A stretch of DNA of 60,436 bases from an uncultured Alphaproteobacteria bacterium (lineage in GTDB: Bacteria; Pseudomonadota; Alphaproteobacteria; RF32; CAG-239). Location of the stretch: NCBI GenBank assembly GCA_944393175.1, contig CALXZH010000021.1, positions 1 through 60,436 of the forward strand, read 5' to 3'. Positions within the stretch are counted from its first letter, which is position 1. Every line of letters starts with the position of its first letter. A model generated the notes under the pieces. It was not told where the DNA came from. It worked only from the letters and a program-made list of their open reading frames with translations, and searched no databases. A program made the position numbers and the translations under genes. Below, one piece after another: positions 6,468 to 15,204 of this stretch.

Positions 6468-7457
6468 TTACTTTAGTGTGTAACGAGCGATAAACTCTTT
6501 AATCGTTTGGTCGGAAAATTGTTCAGGCAAAATCAGCGAGTGATATTTCAACAACTCCATACTTTCAAATTGACGTTGATACTCTTGTTCATCCACGCAA
6601 ATTCGCTTGCCCCACGCATCGGTTAAATAATTGGCGCTTAACTTATGCAAATCTCTCGCATAATACCGTAAAATATCTCTCACCGTATAATTAAGGTAGC
6701 GTTTCAACAAATCATCTTCAATTGATGGGAGCTCTTCCGTTAGAAGCCTCTCGACTTCATAATAGTCGGCCAAAGTTACGTCTGTTTTGCTCTTATCTTT
6801 TACGGCTTGTTCAATTTCTTCTACTCGTAAATTGTAAGAGGGAAAGACATCATTAAACAGATGAATACCATATTTCAAATAGCCTGAAGCTGCACCTAAC
6901 AGTTCCTTGTCATCACAATGGCGGTAATAAATTCTTTGTGCTATTTCACAAAGTTTTTTCATTAGGTTTACTCTTTGAACATAGTCTGCTGCACTCGGCC
7001 CCTTGAAAAGGTGAAGCTGAAGATAAGGACGGAAACAGATTTTGAGCTCTGATATTTGGCTTTCCAAATGTGGATTTCGAGGCCATGTTTGCAAATAACC
7101 GTTAAGAGCCTTGAGGATGTCTGCATCTGTTTTTTTCTGCTTTTCATCCCAGTCTTTTTCCAGCTGTTCTCCATAGCTTAGCCTTTTTTTGATTTCTTCA
7201 GGGTAATCTTTCTCCTGAATTTCAAACAGCATAATATCATCGATTGAAGCAGAAACTTGAAAATCTTGAATTTGGGTGATTTTCAACCTGACTTGTTGCC
7301 ACGGCCATTTGAAAAATGGCGGCATATTTCCCGAATAATTATCGCGGCTGATGAAAATCGGCTTTTCTTCTTCATCTACAGGATATAAATTCCAACCATT
7401 GTCTGTTTGCTTAATCTTTTTAACCAAACAGCTCTTTTGTTCCATAAAAATATTCAT
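6468..7457 (-). CDS. unrecognised 329-residue cytosolic protein
   Basis: No family is recognised. The first 75 residues look like a small beta domain (LVKKIKQTDNGWNLYPVDEE, VRLKITQIQDF). A charged helical region follows (about 80-330) with many Tyr and Leu, including YYRHCDDKELLGAASGYLKY and YLNYTVRDILRYYARDLHKL. No signal peptide or membrane segment is seen. Met5 is an alternative start; neither start has a strong ribosome-binding site. It is a single gene closed by the terminator at 6422-6454. The all-helical C-terminal half would suit a scaffold or adaptor, but nothing proves it. Confidence 0.6.
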   Translation of the reverse strand: MNIFMEQKSCLVKKIKQTDNGWNLYPVDEEEKPIFISRDNYSGNMPPFFKWPWQQVRLKITQIQDFQVSASIDDIMLFEIQEKDYPEEIKKRLSYGEQLEKDWDEKQKKTDADILKALNGYLQTWPRNPHLESQISELKICFRPYLQLHLFKGPSAADYVQRVNLMKKLCEIAQRIYYRHCDDKELLGAASGYLKYGIHLFNDVFPSYNLRVEEIEQAVKDKSKTDVTLADYYEVERLLTEELPSIEDDLLKRYLNYTVRDILRYYARDLHKLSANYLTDAWGKRICVDEQEYQRQFESMELLKYHSLILPEQFSDQTIKEFIARYTLK

Positions 7458-7620
7458 AAGTCTTTAATTTAAGTGAATTAATAATATTATTATGAGCGTT
7501 AATGTGGCATACAATTTTGTTTTTGTAAATAAATATTTCCCGTTTCTTTCATGATTTTAACGTTATGATAAAAATTTTCTTCTATAGTCTTTTTATGTTT
7601 AATTTATAAGGAGATTTATC

Positions 7621-7785
7621 ATGAAAGGAATTATGATTTTAGTCATTTTGGCGGCTTTGGCATATGGCGGAAAATGGCTCTATGATAATCATTATTTTGA
7701 CAGTGTTATGACCTCATTTAACAATACCGTGCAAAGAACTTCCGATTTTGCAACCGATAAAGCCGTCAAAGAAGCTAATTTCTAG
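7621..7785 (+). CDS. 54-residue single-pass membrane protein
   Basis: ATG 7621 follows AAGGAG at a proper distance, and the frame ends at TAG 7783-7785. The product starts with MKGIMILVILAALAYGGKW, one transmembrane helix, followed by a polar 35-residue tail rich in Thr, Asp and Asn. No family is known. The good ribosome-binding site and clean codon use make it likely to be a real small protein. Confidence 0.65.
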   Translation: MKGIMILVILAALAYGGKWLYDNHYFDSVMTSFNNTVQRTSDFATDKAVKEANF

Positions 7786-7862
7786 TTTAGAAAATCGTGG
7801 ATTTTATATATCGGATTTTTTATTTCTGTGTTAGGATTGGAAAAATTTAGGGAAATATAAAA

Positions 7863-8741
7863 ATGCATGATACTTGGAATCCTTGGCACGGTTGCATTAA
7901 AAAAAGTGAAGGCTGTCAAAACTGCTATATGTATTTTTTGGATAAAGTGCGCCATCAAAACGGGCAAAATATTTATAAAGTCAAAAATAATTTTGATTAC
8001 CCGCTGCAAAAAGATAAAACCGGACAATATAAGGTTAAAAGCGGCGAACAGTTGCGTGTTTGCATGACATCAGATTTCTTTTTGGAAGAAGCCGATAAAT
8101 GGCGTCCGGAGGCTTGGAAAATTATTAAGCAACGTCCTGATGTGGTGTTCTTTTTGTTAACCAAGCGGCCCGAACGCGTGGCACAATGTCTGCCGCCTGA
8201 CTGGAATGGGGGGTGGGAAAATGTGTTTTTTAACGTAACCTGCGAAAACCAAGCCCGAGCCGATGAGAGAATCCCGATTTTGTTTGCTTTGCCTTTTAAG
8301 CACAAAGGAATTATGGTGGCCCCTTTTATCGGAAAAGTCAGCATTGCTCCCTATCTGAAAGAGGGCATTATTGAGCAAGTGATTTGCGGCGGCGAAAATT
8401 ATGACGGTTCCAGACCATTAGATTATTCTTGGGTGTTGGACTTGTATCATGAGTGTGTGGCTGCAGATGTGACATTTTGTTTTATTGAAACCGGTACATA
8501 TTTTATTAAAGACGGAAAGACTTATCATTTGCCAGACAAGCGGTTGCAAAGTGAAATGGCCTTTAAGTCCGGCTTGCAATATCAGGGGAAAGCGATCAAT
8601 TTTAATTTACACCCTGCTCAAAACGATTTATTCGGCATGGGTGATGTTTATGTCAAAAAATTTCGAACCGTCTGCCAAAAGTGCGGCAGCCGACTTATTT
8701 GTAACGGTTGTTCGGACTGCGGATTGTGTGAAAAAATGTAA
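7863..8741 (+). CDS. DUF5131 (phage Gp37/Gp68) family protein with C-terminal Cys cluster
   Basis: The 292-residue product begins DTWNPWHGC and has a C-x6-C-x2-C cluster (Cys11, 18, 21) followed by Tyr, the hallmark of the DUF5131/Gp37-Gp68 family, which resembles radical-SAM iron-sulphur proteins. Further family blocks are MTSDFFLEEAD, FFLLTKRPERV, NVFFNVTCENQ and ICGGENYDGSRPLDYSWV. The end carries six Cys residues (CQKCGSRLIC and NGCSDCGLC), which look like a zinc ribbon. The biochemical role of the family is not established; members are common in phages and near mobile DNA. AGGGAA precedes the ATG. Confidence 0.8.
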   Translation: MHDTWNPWHGCIKKSEGCQNCYMYFLDKVRHQNGQNIYKVKNNFDYPLQKDKTGQYKVKSGEQLRVCMTSDFFLEEADKWRPEAWKIIKQRPDVVFFLLTKRPERVAQCLPPDWNGGWENVFFNVTCENQARADERIPILFALPFKHKGIMVAPFIGKVSIAPYLKEGIIEQVICGGENYDGSRPLDYSWVLDLYHECVAADVTFCFIETGTYFIKDGKTYHLPDKRLQSEMAFKSGLQYQGKAINFNLHPAQNDLFGMGDVYVKKFRTVCQKCGSRLICNGCSDCGLCEKM

Positions 8742-8804
8742 TATTCCTCTTTCGCTTTTGACTTTATTGTTTTATCATAATTTTATTTTTCTAGGGAGAA
8801 AGTT

Positions 8805-9227
8805 ATGGAAAATATTGTAAGAGTTGGCGTCGGCGTATATTTATTTAACGCTCAGCATCAAGTACTGCTTGGTTTGCGCAAGAATGCACACGGAAATGGA
8901 ACTTGGTGTCCGCCGGGAGGGCATTTGGAATTCGGCGAAAGTAATGAACAAGCCGCTATTCGTGAAGTGAAGGAAGAAACCAATATTTCCGTTAATCCTG
9001 AGAACATCACTTTGCAAGGAATTACTAACGATTTTTACAAAGAAAGCAATAAACACTATATTACTTTGCACTTTTTTTGCAAAAATTTTAGCGGTGAGCC
9101 GCAACTTATGGAACCTAATAAGTGTGAAAAGTGGCAATGGTTTGATTTGAATAATCTGCCAAAAAATTTGTTCCTTTCAAATCAAAATTTTTTGAAGAGT
9201 CATCTTTTGACTGATGCTAATATTTAA
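8805..9227 (+). CDS. NUDIX hydrolase, NUDT15/MTH2-like
   Basis: The 140-residue product has the Nudix box at 39-61 (G-x5-E-x7-REVKEETNI; Asn replaces the usual Gly near the end). The start VRVGVGVYLFNAQHQVLLGLRK and the sequence TWCPPGGHLEFGE are typical of the NUDT15-like group that hydrolyses (d)NTPs, including oxidised forms. The end has EKWQWFDLNNLP, also conserved in that group. GGGAGAAAG precedes ATG 8805. It may form a loose unit with the DUF5131 gene before it and the peptidase gene after it. Confidence 0.85.
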   Translation: MENIVRVGVGVYLFNAQHQVLLGLRKNAHGNGTWCPPGGHLEFGESNEQAAIREVKEETNISVNPENITLQGITNDFYKESNKHYITLHFFCKNFSGEPQLMEPNKCEKWQWFDLNNLPKNLFLSNQNFLKSHLLTDANI

Positions 9228-9254
9228 ATGTAATTTAGTATTAGGAGGCAAAAG

Positions 9255-10103
9255 ATGATTGAAAAATTTGAATTTATGAGCAACAAAGACGGACTTAGTT
9301 TGTTGGTGTTGGCAGCTATTCATGGTAATGAGACTGCCGGCGTGAGGGCTTGCCACCGCGTTATTCAAGAATTTCAATCAGGACAACTCAAGCTGACGCG
9401 TGGCTCTTTAACCTTAGTTCCGATTTGTAACCCTGAGGCCTATAAAAAAGATGTGCGTTGTATTGACGAAAACTTAAATCGGGTGATTGTTCCCCACCCT
9501 CATCCTCAGACATATGAGCAAGGTCTCGCCAATGAGATTTGCGAACTTATCAAATCTCACCGCTTGACGTTGGATTTACACTCAACGCACTGCATCGGCG
9601 ATGTGCCGTTTGCTTTTTGCGATTATCCCGATGAATATAATCAAAAACTTATTTCGGCCTTAGATGTTGATTTTGTGTTAGAAGGTTGGCCCGAAATTTA
9701 CAGCCAAAATACCGCTATTCAAGATTGCTCAACCGAACAATATGCTCATGTTTGCTCTCATACAGCAACCACTTTGGAATGTGGCTACCACAAAGAGCCA
9801 AAAGCAATTGAAATTGCTTACCGAGCAATCCTTTCTACCTTAGCGGCATTTGAGATGATTGATGCCCCTCGTCCTGAGGCAAAGAAGAAAACGCACATTA
9901 AGCTCAAAAGTTATGTCTTAAAGACCAAAGAAGGAAAACTTTGCAAAAATTATAAGCATCTCGACCCAATCAAGAAAGGTGAACAAATTGCAATTTATGA
10001 TGACGGGGAGATTTTAGCGGCGCCGGAAGACGGCTTTATTTTGCTGCCTAACTTAAATGCAAGCCTTAATACAGAGTGGTATTATCTGGGTTGCAACAAA
10101 TAA
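9255..10103 (+). CDS. succinylglutamate desuccinylase/aspartoacylase family zinc hydrolase
   Basis: The 282-residue product has the M14-type zinc site of the AstE/AspA family: H23-G-N-E26, His109 in LDLHSTH, and the catalytic Glu175 in TTLECGYH. DENLNR (71-76) is the substrate-binding loop. Such enzymes cleave an acyl group from an N-acyl amino acid; the substrate here is not determined. The last 80 residues form a beta-rich domain (IKKGEQIAIYDDGEILAAPE), also common in the family. AGGAGG precedes ATG 9255. No arginine-catabolism genes are near, so an AstE role is unlikely. Confidence 0.8.
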   Translation: MIEKFEFMSNKDGLSLLVLAAIHGNETAGVRACHRVIQEFQSGQLKLTRGSLTLVPICNPEAYKKDVRCIDENLNRVIVPHPHPQTYEQGLANEICELIKSHRLTLDLHSTHCIGDVPFAFCDYPDEYNQKLISALDVDFVLEGWPEIYSQNTAIQDCSTEQYAHVCSHTATTLECGYHKEPKAIEIAYRAILSTLAAFEMIDAPRPEAKKKTHIKLKSYVLKTKEGKLCKNYKHLDPIKKGEQIAIYDDGEILAAPEDGFILLPNLNASLNTEWYYLGCNK

Positions 10104-10108
10104 AAAAA

Positions 10109-10888
10109 TTAGAAATTAGAAGCAGCTTTGTTTTTGTGCATAAGAAATCCAAAAGCCAACGTTTTGGCTCGTGTGTTGGTTGATTTTTCCCATATCAGGC
10201 TCTTGGTCTCTTTGTTTAGCGAAACGCCTTTATAACCACTTTGAATCAGATATTGCATTTTGTTAAACAGTGTCGGAATTTTGGTGTGAATATTATCCCC
10301 TAAATACATGCTGTAAACATCGGCATTGTTATTGGCAGGCCGAACCGATGGGCTCGGTTTGTGGCTAATGGCTTTTTCAAGATAAATCACTTTGGCGTTG
10401 TCTTCGGGGTCAAGATCAACCTTGGTGATGGACATACCATAGTGCAGCGCATTTATCCAACTGGCCGGATTATCAACCGCAATTTGGATGATGGCATGAG
10501 TTCTGCCTTGGTCAATGGCGTGCGCTTCAATATATTCCAACATCCTTTTCATTAAGCTCGCGCCCCGATAGGCCGGATCAACCAAAATGGCTTCATAAAT
10601 CACCAGGTCTTTATTTTCCATCTCAGATTTGAACTCAGGCATATCCCGTTGTTCTTCATTGTGCGGAAGTTTGAAAACGGCTTGTGCAATAAGCTTGTTT
10701 TCATCAAAGACACCAAGCATATTGTCACTTTTGCCCTCTAAACATTTCATATAATCTTCGGCTGTCCGGTGCAAAATAAAGTGCTGTTCATCGGGGTGCA
10801 GACCTTGGATGATTTTTTCTTGCAAGTGCATAACGTCTGCTAAGTGGCTGATGTCTAATTTTTTGACCGTTAATGTTTTTTTGTTCAT
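10109..10888 (-). CDS. GNAT-family N-acetyltransferase with extra C-terminal region
   Basis: Residues about 5-170 form a GNAT domain: VIYEAILVDPAYRGASLMKRML is strand 4 plus the acetyl-CoA loop (family pattern Q/R-x-x-G-x-G/A, here RGAS), followed by IIQIAVDNPASWINALHYGM. Residues 180-259 are an extra region not typical of single-domain GNATs, ending with a basic segment. The acceptor is unknown. GCAGGAACA precedes the ATG. The leader upstream (10921-10993) carries a terminator, so the gene may be attenuated. Confidence 0.75.
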   Translation of the reverse strand: MNKKTLTVKKLDISHLADVMHLQEKIIQGLHPDEQHFILHRTAEDYMKCLEGKSDNMLGVFDENKLIAQAVFKLPHNEEQRDMPEFKSEMENKDLVIYEAILVDPAYRGASLMKRMLEYIEAHAIDQGRTHAIIQIAVDNPASWINALHYGMSITKVDLDPEDNAKVIYLEKAISHKPSPSVRPANNNADVYSMYLGDNIHTKIPTLFNKMQYLIQSGYKGVSLNKETKSLIWEKSTNTRAKTLAFGFLMHKNKAASNF

Positions 10889-10920
10889 TGTGTTCCTCTG
10901 CTTTGACTTCTCTTTAACAT

Positions 10921-10993
10921 AAAAAAAAGATTTGAGAAAAACTCAAACCTTGCGACTAACTTAACCTCTACTTCACGGATAAGTCATCGTCGC
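10921..10993 (-). ncRNA. candidate structured small RNA or attenuator leader with intrinsic terminator
   Basis: Read on the minus strand, a perfect -35 box TTGACA (11025-11020) precedes a segment that starts with GCGAC (10993-10989) and pairs with GTCGC (10956-10952). Inside, GGATAAGT pairs, with one mismatch, with ACTTAACC on the plus strand (10977-10984 with 10959-10966). Then a TTTGAG-TTTTT-CTCAAA hairpin is followed by TCTTTTTTTT (to 10921). The -10 region is weak (TTTTAT or ACTTTT near 11000). It ends 33 bases before the acetyltransferase start, so it may be a free RNA of about 73 nt or a leader controlling that gene. No known RNA family is recognised. Confidence 0.5.
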
Positions 10994-11025
10994 AATAAAA
11001 GTCTGCGCAAACGCAATGATGTCAA

Positions 11026-11252
11026 ATTAAAATTGGTCATTTAGCTGTACTCTGTTTGAAAACTGGTTATGATATTACCGATTTATTCTTATTTGTAAAG
11101 TTTTTTTTATAACTATGGACAAAATTTGTTTTCTTCCGGCCTAAAAAGAAAGCATAATTGCTAAATTTGATTTGCAAACTTGCGTTTTTTTATATATTTT
11201 GTTGCTAAGAAAAATGGTAAAAAAATTTATTGATAGAAAGGATTAAAAGAAA
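11026..11252. other. AT-rich spacer upstream of trpS
   Basis: No gene is seen. The sequence holds several T-runs and AT-rich -10-like boxes (TATATA near 11193) that could serve trpS. GAAAGGA at about 11236 is a ribosome-binding site. No T-box leader (no conserved T-box bulge, no terminator with antiterminator) is apparent. Confidence 0.4.
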
Positions 11253-12308
11253 ATGGATGTTATCTTGACCGGAGACAGACCTACCGGAAGATTGCACTTG
11301 GGACACTATGTCGGCTCGCTGAAACGTCGGGTAGAAATGCAAAACAGCGGAAAATATCATAATATTTATGTGATGATTGCCGATGCTCAGGCCTTAACCG
11401 ATAATGCCGACGATATTAACAAAGTTCGTAACAATATCTCGGAAGTGGCTTTGGATTATATGGCTTGCGGATTAGATCCCAAAAAGACAACCATCTTCAT
11501 CCAATCGCAAATTCCCGAACTTTGTGAATTGTCTTTTTATTATATGAATCTGGTGACCGTTTCCAGATTGCAAAGAAACCCTACCGTTAAAAACGAAATT
11601 CAACTCAGAGGCTTTAAGCAAAGTATTCCGGTCGGATTTTTTACCTACCCTATCAGCCAAGCATCTGATATTACCGCTTTTAAGGCAAACCTTATTCCGG
11701 TCGGAGAAGACCAACTGCCAATGATTGAACAAACCAGAGAGATTGTTCGTTCTTTCAACACATTGTATAAAAAAGTGTTGGTTGAGCCCACCGCGGTTTT
11801 GCCCGAAAACAGTTATTGCTCTCGTTTGCCGGGGTTGGACGGCGCAGCCAAAATGAGTAAATCTTTAGGAAACTGCATTTATTTGGCTGACAGCGCCAAT
11901 GATATTAAGAAAAAAGTTCAAAGTATGTTTACCGACCCGACGCATTTGCATGTGGAAGATCCGGGACATATTGAAAACAATCCGGTATTTACCTATTTGG
12001 ATGCTTTTTGCAGAGATGAACATTTCAAAGCCTTTTTGCCGGCTTATCAAAATTTGGACGAGCTCAAGGCGCATTACCAAAGAGGCGGTTTGGGCGACGG
12101 AACAGTTAAAAAGTTCTTGAACGAAATTTTGCAAAACGAGCTTAAACCTATTCGTGAAAGAAGAGAGGAATTAGCCAAAGACATAGGTGAGATTTTTGCT
12201 CAACTCAAAAAGGGCAGCGAGAATGCCCGTGAAGTTGCCGCTCACACCTTGCTCGAAGTCAAGGGGGCAATGGGCATTGACTATTTTGGAAAAAGCTCTT
12301 TACTGTAA
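11253..12308 (+). CDS. trpS: tryptophanyl-tRNA synthetase
   Basis: The product charges tRNA-Trp with tryptophan in the cytoplasm. The 351-residue protein has [18 protein letters not shown] at its start, containing the class I HIGH signature HLGH (15-18), and the KMSKS loop at 200-204 in [24 protein letters not shown] and [16 protein letters not shown] are typical TrpRS blocks. The length and motifs fit the bacterial family, and the Pro/Asp-rich motif preceding HIGH (TGDRPTG) is the variant in a second common TrpRS clade. It is a single gene ended by the terminator at 12327. Confidence 0.95.
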   Translation: MDVILTGDRPTGRLHLGHYVGSLKRRVEMQNSGKYHNIYVMIADAQALTDNADDINKVRNNISEVALDYMACGLDPKKTTIFIQSQIPELCELSFYYMNLVTVSRLQRNPTVKNEIQLRGFKQSIPVGFFTYPISQASDITAFKANLIPVGEDQLPMIEQTREIVRSFNTLYKKVLVEPTAVLPENSYCSRLPGLDGAAKMSKSLGNCIYLADSANDIKKKVQSMFTDPTHLHVEDPGHIENNPVFTYLDAFCRDEHFKAFLPAYQNLDELKAHYQRGGLGDGTVKKFLNEILQNELKPIRERREELAKDIGEIFAQLKKGSENAREVAAHTLLEVKGAMGIDYFGKSSLL

Positions 12309-12326
12309 TTTATTGATTGTTTTGAT

Positions 12327-12364
12327 AACACCCTTTTGAAGTGATTTTCAAAAGGGTGTTTTTA
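12327..12364. terminator. bidirectional intrinsic terminator
   Basis: AACACCCTTTTGAA (12327-12340) pairs with TTCAAAAGGGTGTT (12347-12360), followed by T-runs. It serves trpS and the convergent deacetylase gene. Confidence 0.9.
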
Positions 12365-12373
12365 TTATATCTT

Positions 12374-13591
12374 CTAGTTTGCCGGAGAATTTAGGGCAGA
12401 CACAATATGACTAAGGTGAACCAATTTTAAATGTTTACCCTCCAAGGTCGGGAGCCAACGTTTTAGTGCCTCGTAGGTTTGGGATTTCGGGTGTCCTATG
12501 GCTACGGCATAGCCGTTTTTACGGGCAATATTCTCGGTATGGGCTAATTGCTTGAGAATATACGATACATCGTTTTTATTATCTAAAAATACATTGCGTG
12601 AAGCATAAGCGACATCATATTTGCGGGCAACTTTATCTCCTACGGAATGCGGCGTGGTCTTAGAATCCAAAAAAAACAGTCCCTTGGCTTTTAAGACTTT
12701 CATAATTTCGGCCATTCTTTTTTCATCCTCGGTTAAGCGGCTACCCATGTGGTTGTTTATCCCTTTTACTTGGCTAAAACGATTAAGCATCTTCTCAAAA
12801 TTTGTTCTGACTTCTGCGGGCGACATTTCTACCGTCAAGATGTCTTTACTCAAATTGATATTGGATTTTGGCTGCATCGGTACGTGTAACATAATTTCAT
12901 GTCCAGATTTTAGGGATGCGGCAATCTGTTGTTCCAGCCTTGCCGGATAAGTCAAAAAAGACGCTGTCAACGGTGCTTGTAAAGATGTTATGTCTTTTGT
13001 GCGCTTATAATTGTCTCCCATGTCGTCTATGACTATGGCGATAACCGGTTCAGGACCGAAATACGGCGGTTTTGAAAATACTTTAATTTCTATTTTGCTG
13101 ACTTTGGGATGTCGAACTTCCTCAATAATATTATGAGGTAATTCCTCTTCATAACGCGAATAATCTTCTTCTGCTTCCATTTGTTTGGCTTGCGGCAAAG
13201 ATTGCATGAGCGAGGTATCAGGGATTTTATTTGGAAAGGCGGTTTCTTGCTCTATTTCATCGGCTAGAATATATTTGATTTCTACAGGTTCTTCAAGTTG
13301 CAATGCTTGGTGCACATAATCTTCATCTCTTTGGGCGCGAAGCCATTGCGTCTCAACTTCTATACTGGAAAATTCTTCGCCTGTCGGATAGCTAATTTCA
13401 ATCTGCCCCGTCGGAAAATCATCATGGAGATTTATGCGGTAAACTTGTTGACGGAGCAAAAAAGTTAAACAAATTGAGAAAAGCCCGCAAACAACCAGCA
13501 TACGTATTAACGCAATATATTTGCGAAAAAAAGTTTCAAACTTTTTGCGAAAAAAACGTGTCGGAACTGATTGTTTGCCGGACTTGCTCAA
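12374..13591 (-). CDS. divergent polysaccharide deacetylase family protein (YibQ-like)
   Basis: The 405-residue product has a cytosolic basic start, one transmembrane helix (about 29-46) and a periplasmic linker (50-170), then the YibQ/DUF610 domain: IAIVIDDMGDNYKRT, LTASFLTYPAR, GHEIMLHVPMQP, NNHMGSRLT, LFFLDSKTTPHSV and VAIGHP. The domain is related to NodB deacetylases but the metal ligands differ, and its substrate is uncertain. It follows lysS after only 2 bases, so both are co-transcribed. YibQ-type genes often sit beside envelope or peptidoglycan genes, but not here. Confidence 0.85.
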   Translation of the reverse strand: MSKSGKQSVPTRFFRKKFETFFRKYIALIRMLVVCGLFSICLTFLLRQQVYRINLHDDFPTGQIEISYPTGEEFSSIEVETQWLRAQRDEDYVHQALQLEEPVEIKYILADEIEQETAFPNKIPDTSLMQSLPQAKQMEAEEDYSRYEEELPHNIIEEVRHPKVSKIEIKVFSKPPYFGPEPVIAIVIDDMGDNYKRTKDITSLQAPLTASFLTYPARLEQQIAASLKSGHEIMLHVPMQPKSNINLSKDILTVEMSPAEVRTNFEKMLNRFSQVKGINNHMGSRLTEDEKRMAEIMKVLKAKGLFFLDSKTTPHSVGDKVARKYDVAYASRNVFLDNKNDVSYILKQLAHTENIARKNGYAVAIGHPKSQTYEALKRWLPTLEGKHLKLVHLSHIVSALNSPAN

Positions 13592-13593
13592 AT

Positions 13594-15066
13594 TTAGTCT
13601 CTCTTGCGAAGGGTCGGAAAGGCAATAACATCTCTGATGGTGGCCGCACCGGTCAACAAGATGGCCAAGCGGTCAATACCCATTCCCATACCACCGGTCG
13701 GGGGAAAGCCGTTTTCCAATGCCGTGATGAAATCTTCATCTAACATTTGAGCCTCATCATCGCCGGCTTCACGGTCAGCACATTGAGCCTCAAAACGTGC
13801 TCTTTGTTCAAGCGGGTTAGATAACTCGGAATAAGCACAGCCCATTTCCATACCGGCAATGTAAGCATCAAAATGCTCAACCAAGCGCGGATTGCTCCGA
13901 TGTGTTTTGGCCAGCGGCGAAATATCACGCGGCATATCCATGACCAGAGTTGGTTGAATTAAATGCGCTTCAACCTTGGCATCAAAGACTTCGGATATGA
14001 CCTTGCCCCAAGAAATGCAACTTGAAGCATCGACTCCTACAGACTGCGCCAGAGATTTTGCTTCATCCAAGGTTTGGGCTTGCATAAAGTCGGCACCGGT
14101 ATATTCTTTGACCAAGTCAATCATAGACTTTTTAGCCCAAGGTTTGCTCAAATCTATTTCGTTTTCACCAACAGTAATAACACTGGTATGTAAGACTTCT
14201 TTTGCAACATAGGCAATCAGGTCCGGAATCAATTTTGCCATATCATTATAGTCGGCATAAGCCTGATAGGCTTCAAGTGCCGTAAATTCAGGATTATGGC
14301 TCTTATCAATGCCTTCGTTGCGGAAGTTGCGGCCGATTTCAAACACACGGTCAAAACCACCGACAACCAGGCGTTTTAAGTATAATTCCGGTGCAATACG
14401 CAAGTATAAATCCATATCCAAAGAATTGTGGTGCGTGATAAACGGTTTGGCATTGGCACCGCCCATAATCGGGTGGAGCATCGGGGTCTCGACTTCCAAG
14501 AAACCATGCTCCTCAAAATAGTGACGAACGGCCGAAGTAATCTTACAACGTTTTTCAAAAATCTCGCGGCTGTCATCATTCATAATAAAATCGACATAGC
14601 GCTGACGGTAACGGGCATCGACATCCGTTAAACCATGGAATTTCTCCGGCAAAGGTTGTAATGACTTGGCTATAATATCAAATTTTTCAGCCGCAATGGA
14701 CAACTCTCCTCTGGGCGTACGGCGAACATAGCCGCTAATTCCTACAATATCACCGACATCTAAATTTTTCAGACGTGCCAAATCGGCTTCGGGTAAATGA
14801 TTTTTATGACAAAAGGCTTGAATTTTACCACTCTTGTCTTTGACATCAATAAACATACCGCTATTGCGTACGGCCATGGCTCGGCCGGCAATGGTTACGC
14901 GATCTTGCGTATCCGCTCCTGCTTCCAAATCTTTGTATTTTTCTTGTAAATCCGCGGCAAAGGCGTTGGGTTCAAATCGATAAGGATAAGGATTGTAACC
15001 GCTTTCTTCCAGTGCTTTTAATTTTGCCAGTCTGGAGTCACGGTGGATATTATTTTCTTCACTCAT
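13594..15066 (-). CDS. lysS: lysyl-tRNA synthetase, class II
   Basis: The 490-residue enzyme charges tRNA-Lys. The N-terminal OB-fold (about 50-150) recognises the anticodon. The class II catalytic domain has motif 1 near [19 protein letters not shown], motif 2 in [14 protein letters not shown], and motif 3 in [16 protein letters not shown]. Length and order are those of ordinary bacterial LysRS. It is the first gene of a two-gene unit with the deacetylase gene at 12374-13591. Confidence 0.95.
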   Translation of the reverse strand: MSEENNIHRDSRLAKLKALEESGYNPYPYRFEPNAFAADLQEKYKDLEAGADTQDRVTIAGRAMAVRNSGMFIDVKDKSGKIQAFCHKNHLPEADLARLKNLDVGDIVGISGYVRRTPRGELSIAAEKFDIIAKSLQPLPEKFHGLTDVDARYRQRYVDFIMNDDSREIFEKRCKITSAVRHYFEEHGFLEVETPMLHPIMGGANAKPFITHHNSLDMDLYLRIAPELYLKRLVVGGFDRVFEIGRNFRNEGIDKSHNPEFTALEAYQAYADYNDMAKLIPDLIAYVAKEVLHTSVITVGENEIDLSKPWAKKSMIDLVKEYTGADFMQAQTLDEAKSLAQSVGVDASSCISWGKVISEVFDAKVEAHLIQPTLVMDMPRDISPLAKTHRSNPRLVEHFDAYIAGMEMGCAYSELSNPLEQRARFEAQCADREAGDDEAQMLDEDFITALENGFPPTGGMGMGIDRLAILLTGAATIRDVIAFPTLRKRD

Positions 15067-15204
15067 TTGTTTATTCCATTCATTATTTTTAATCTAGCAA
15101 GCACTATATACGTAAGCATTCATTTTTTCAATAAAAATTTGCGTTTTGGTCTGGACATCAGCCTCGTAAAACACTATAATATCATTGAATTAACGGAGAA
15201 AAAG

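Noticed and set aside
10921..11010. 4.5S (SRP) RNA or 6S RNA
   Set aside because: The SRP tetraloop-receptor signature (GGAAGCAGCC-like) and the large 6S bubble are both absent.
11026..11252. T-box leader ahead of trpS
   Set aside because: There is no conserved T-box bulge and no terminator/antiterminator pair on the plus strand; T-boxes are also rare in alphaproteobacteria.
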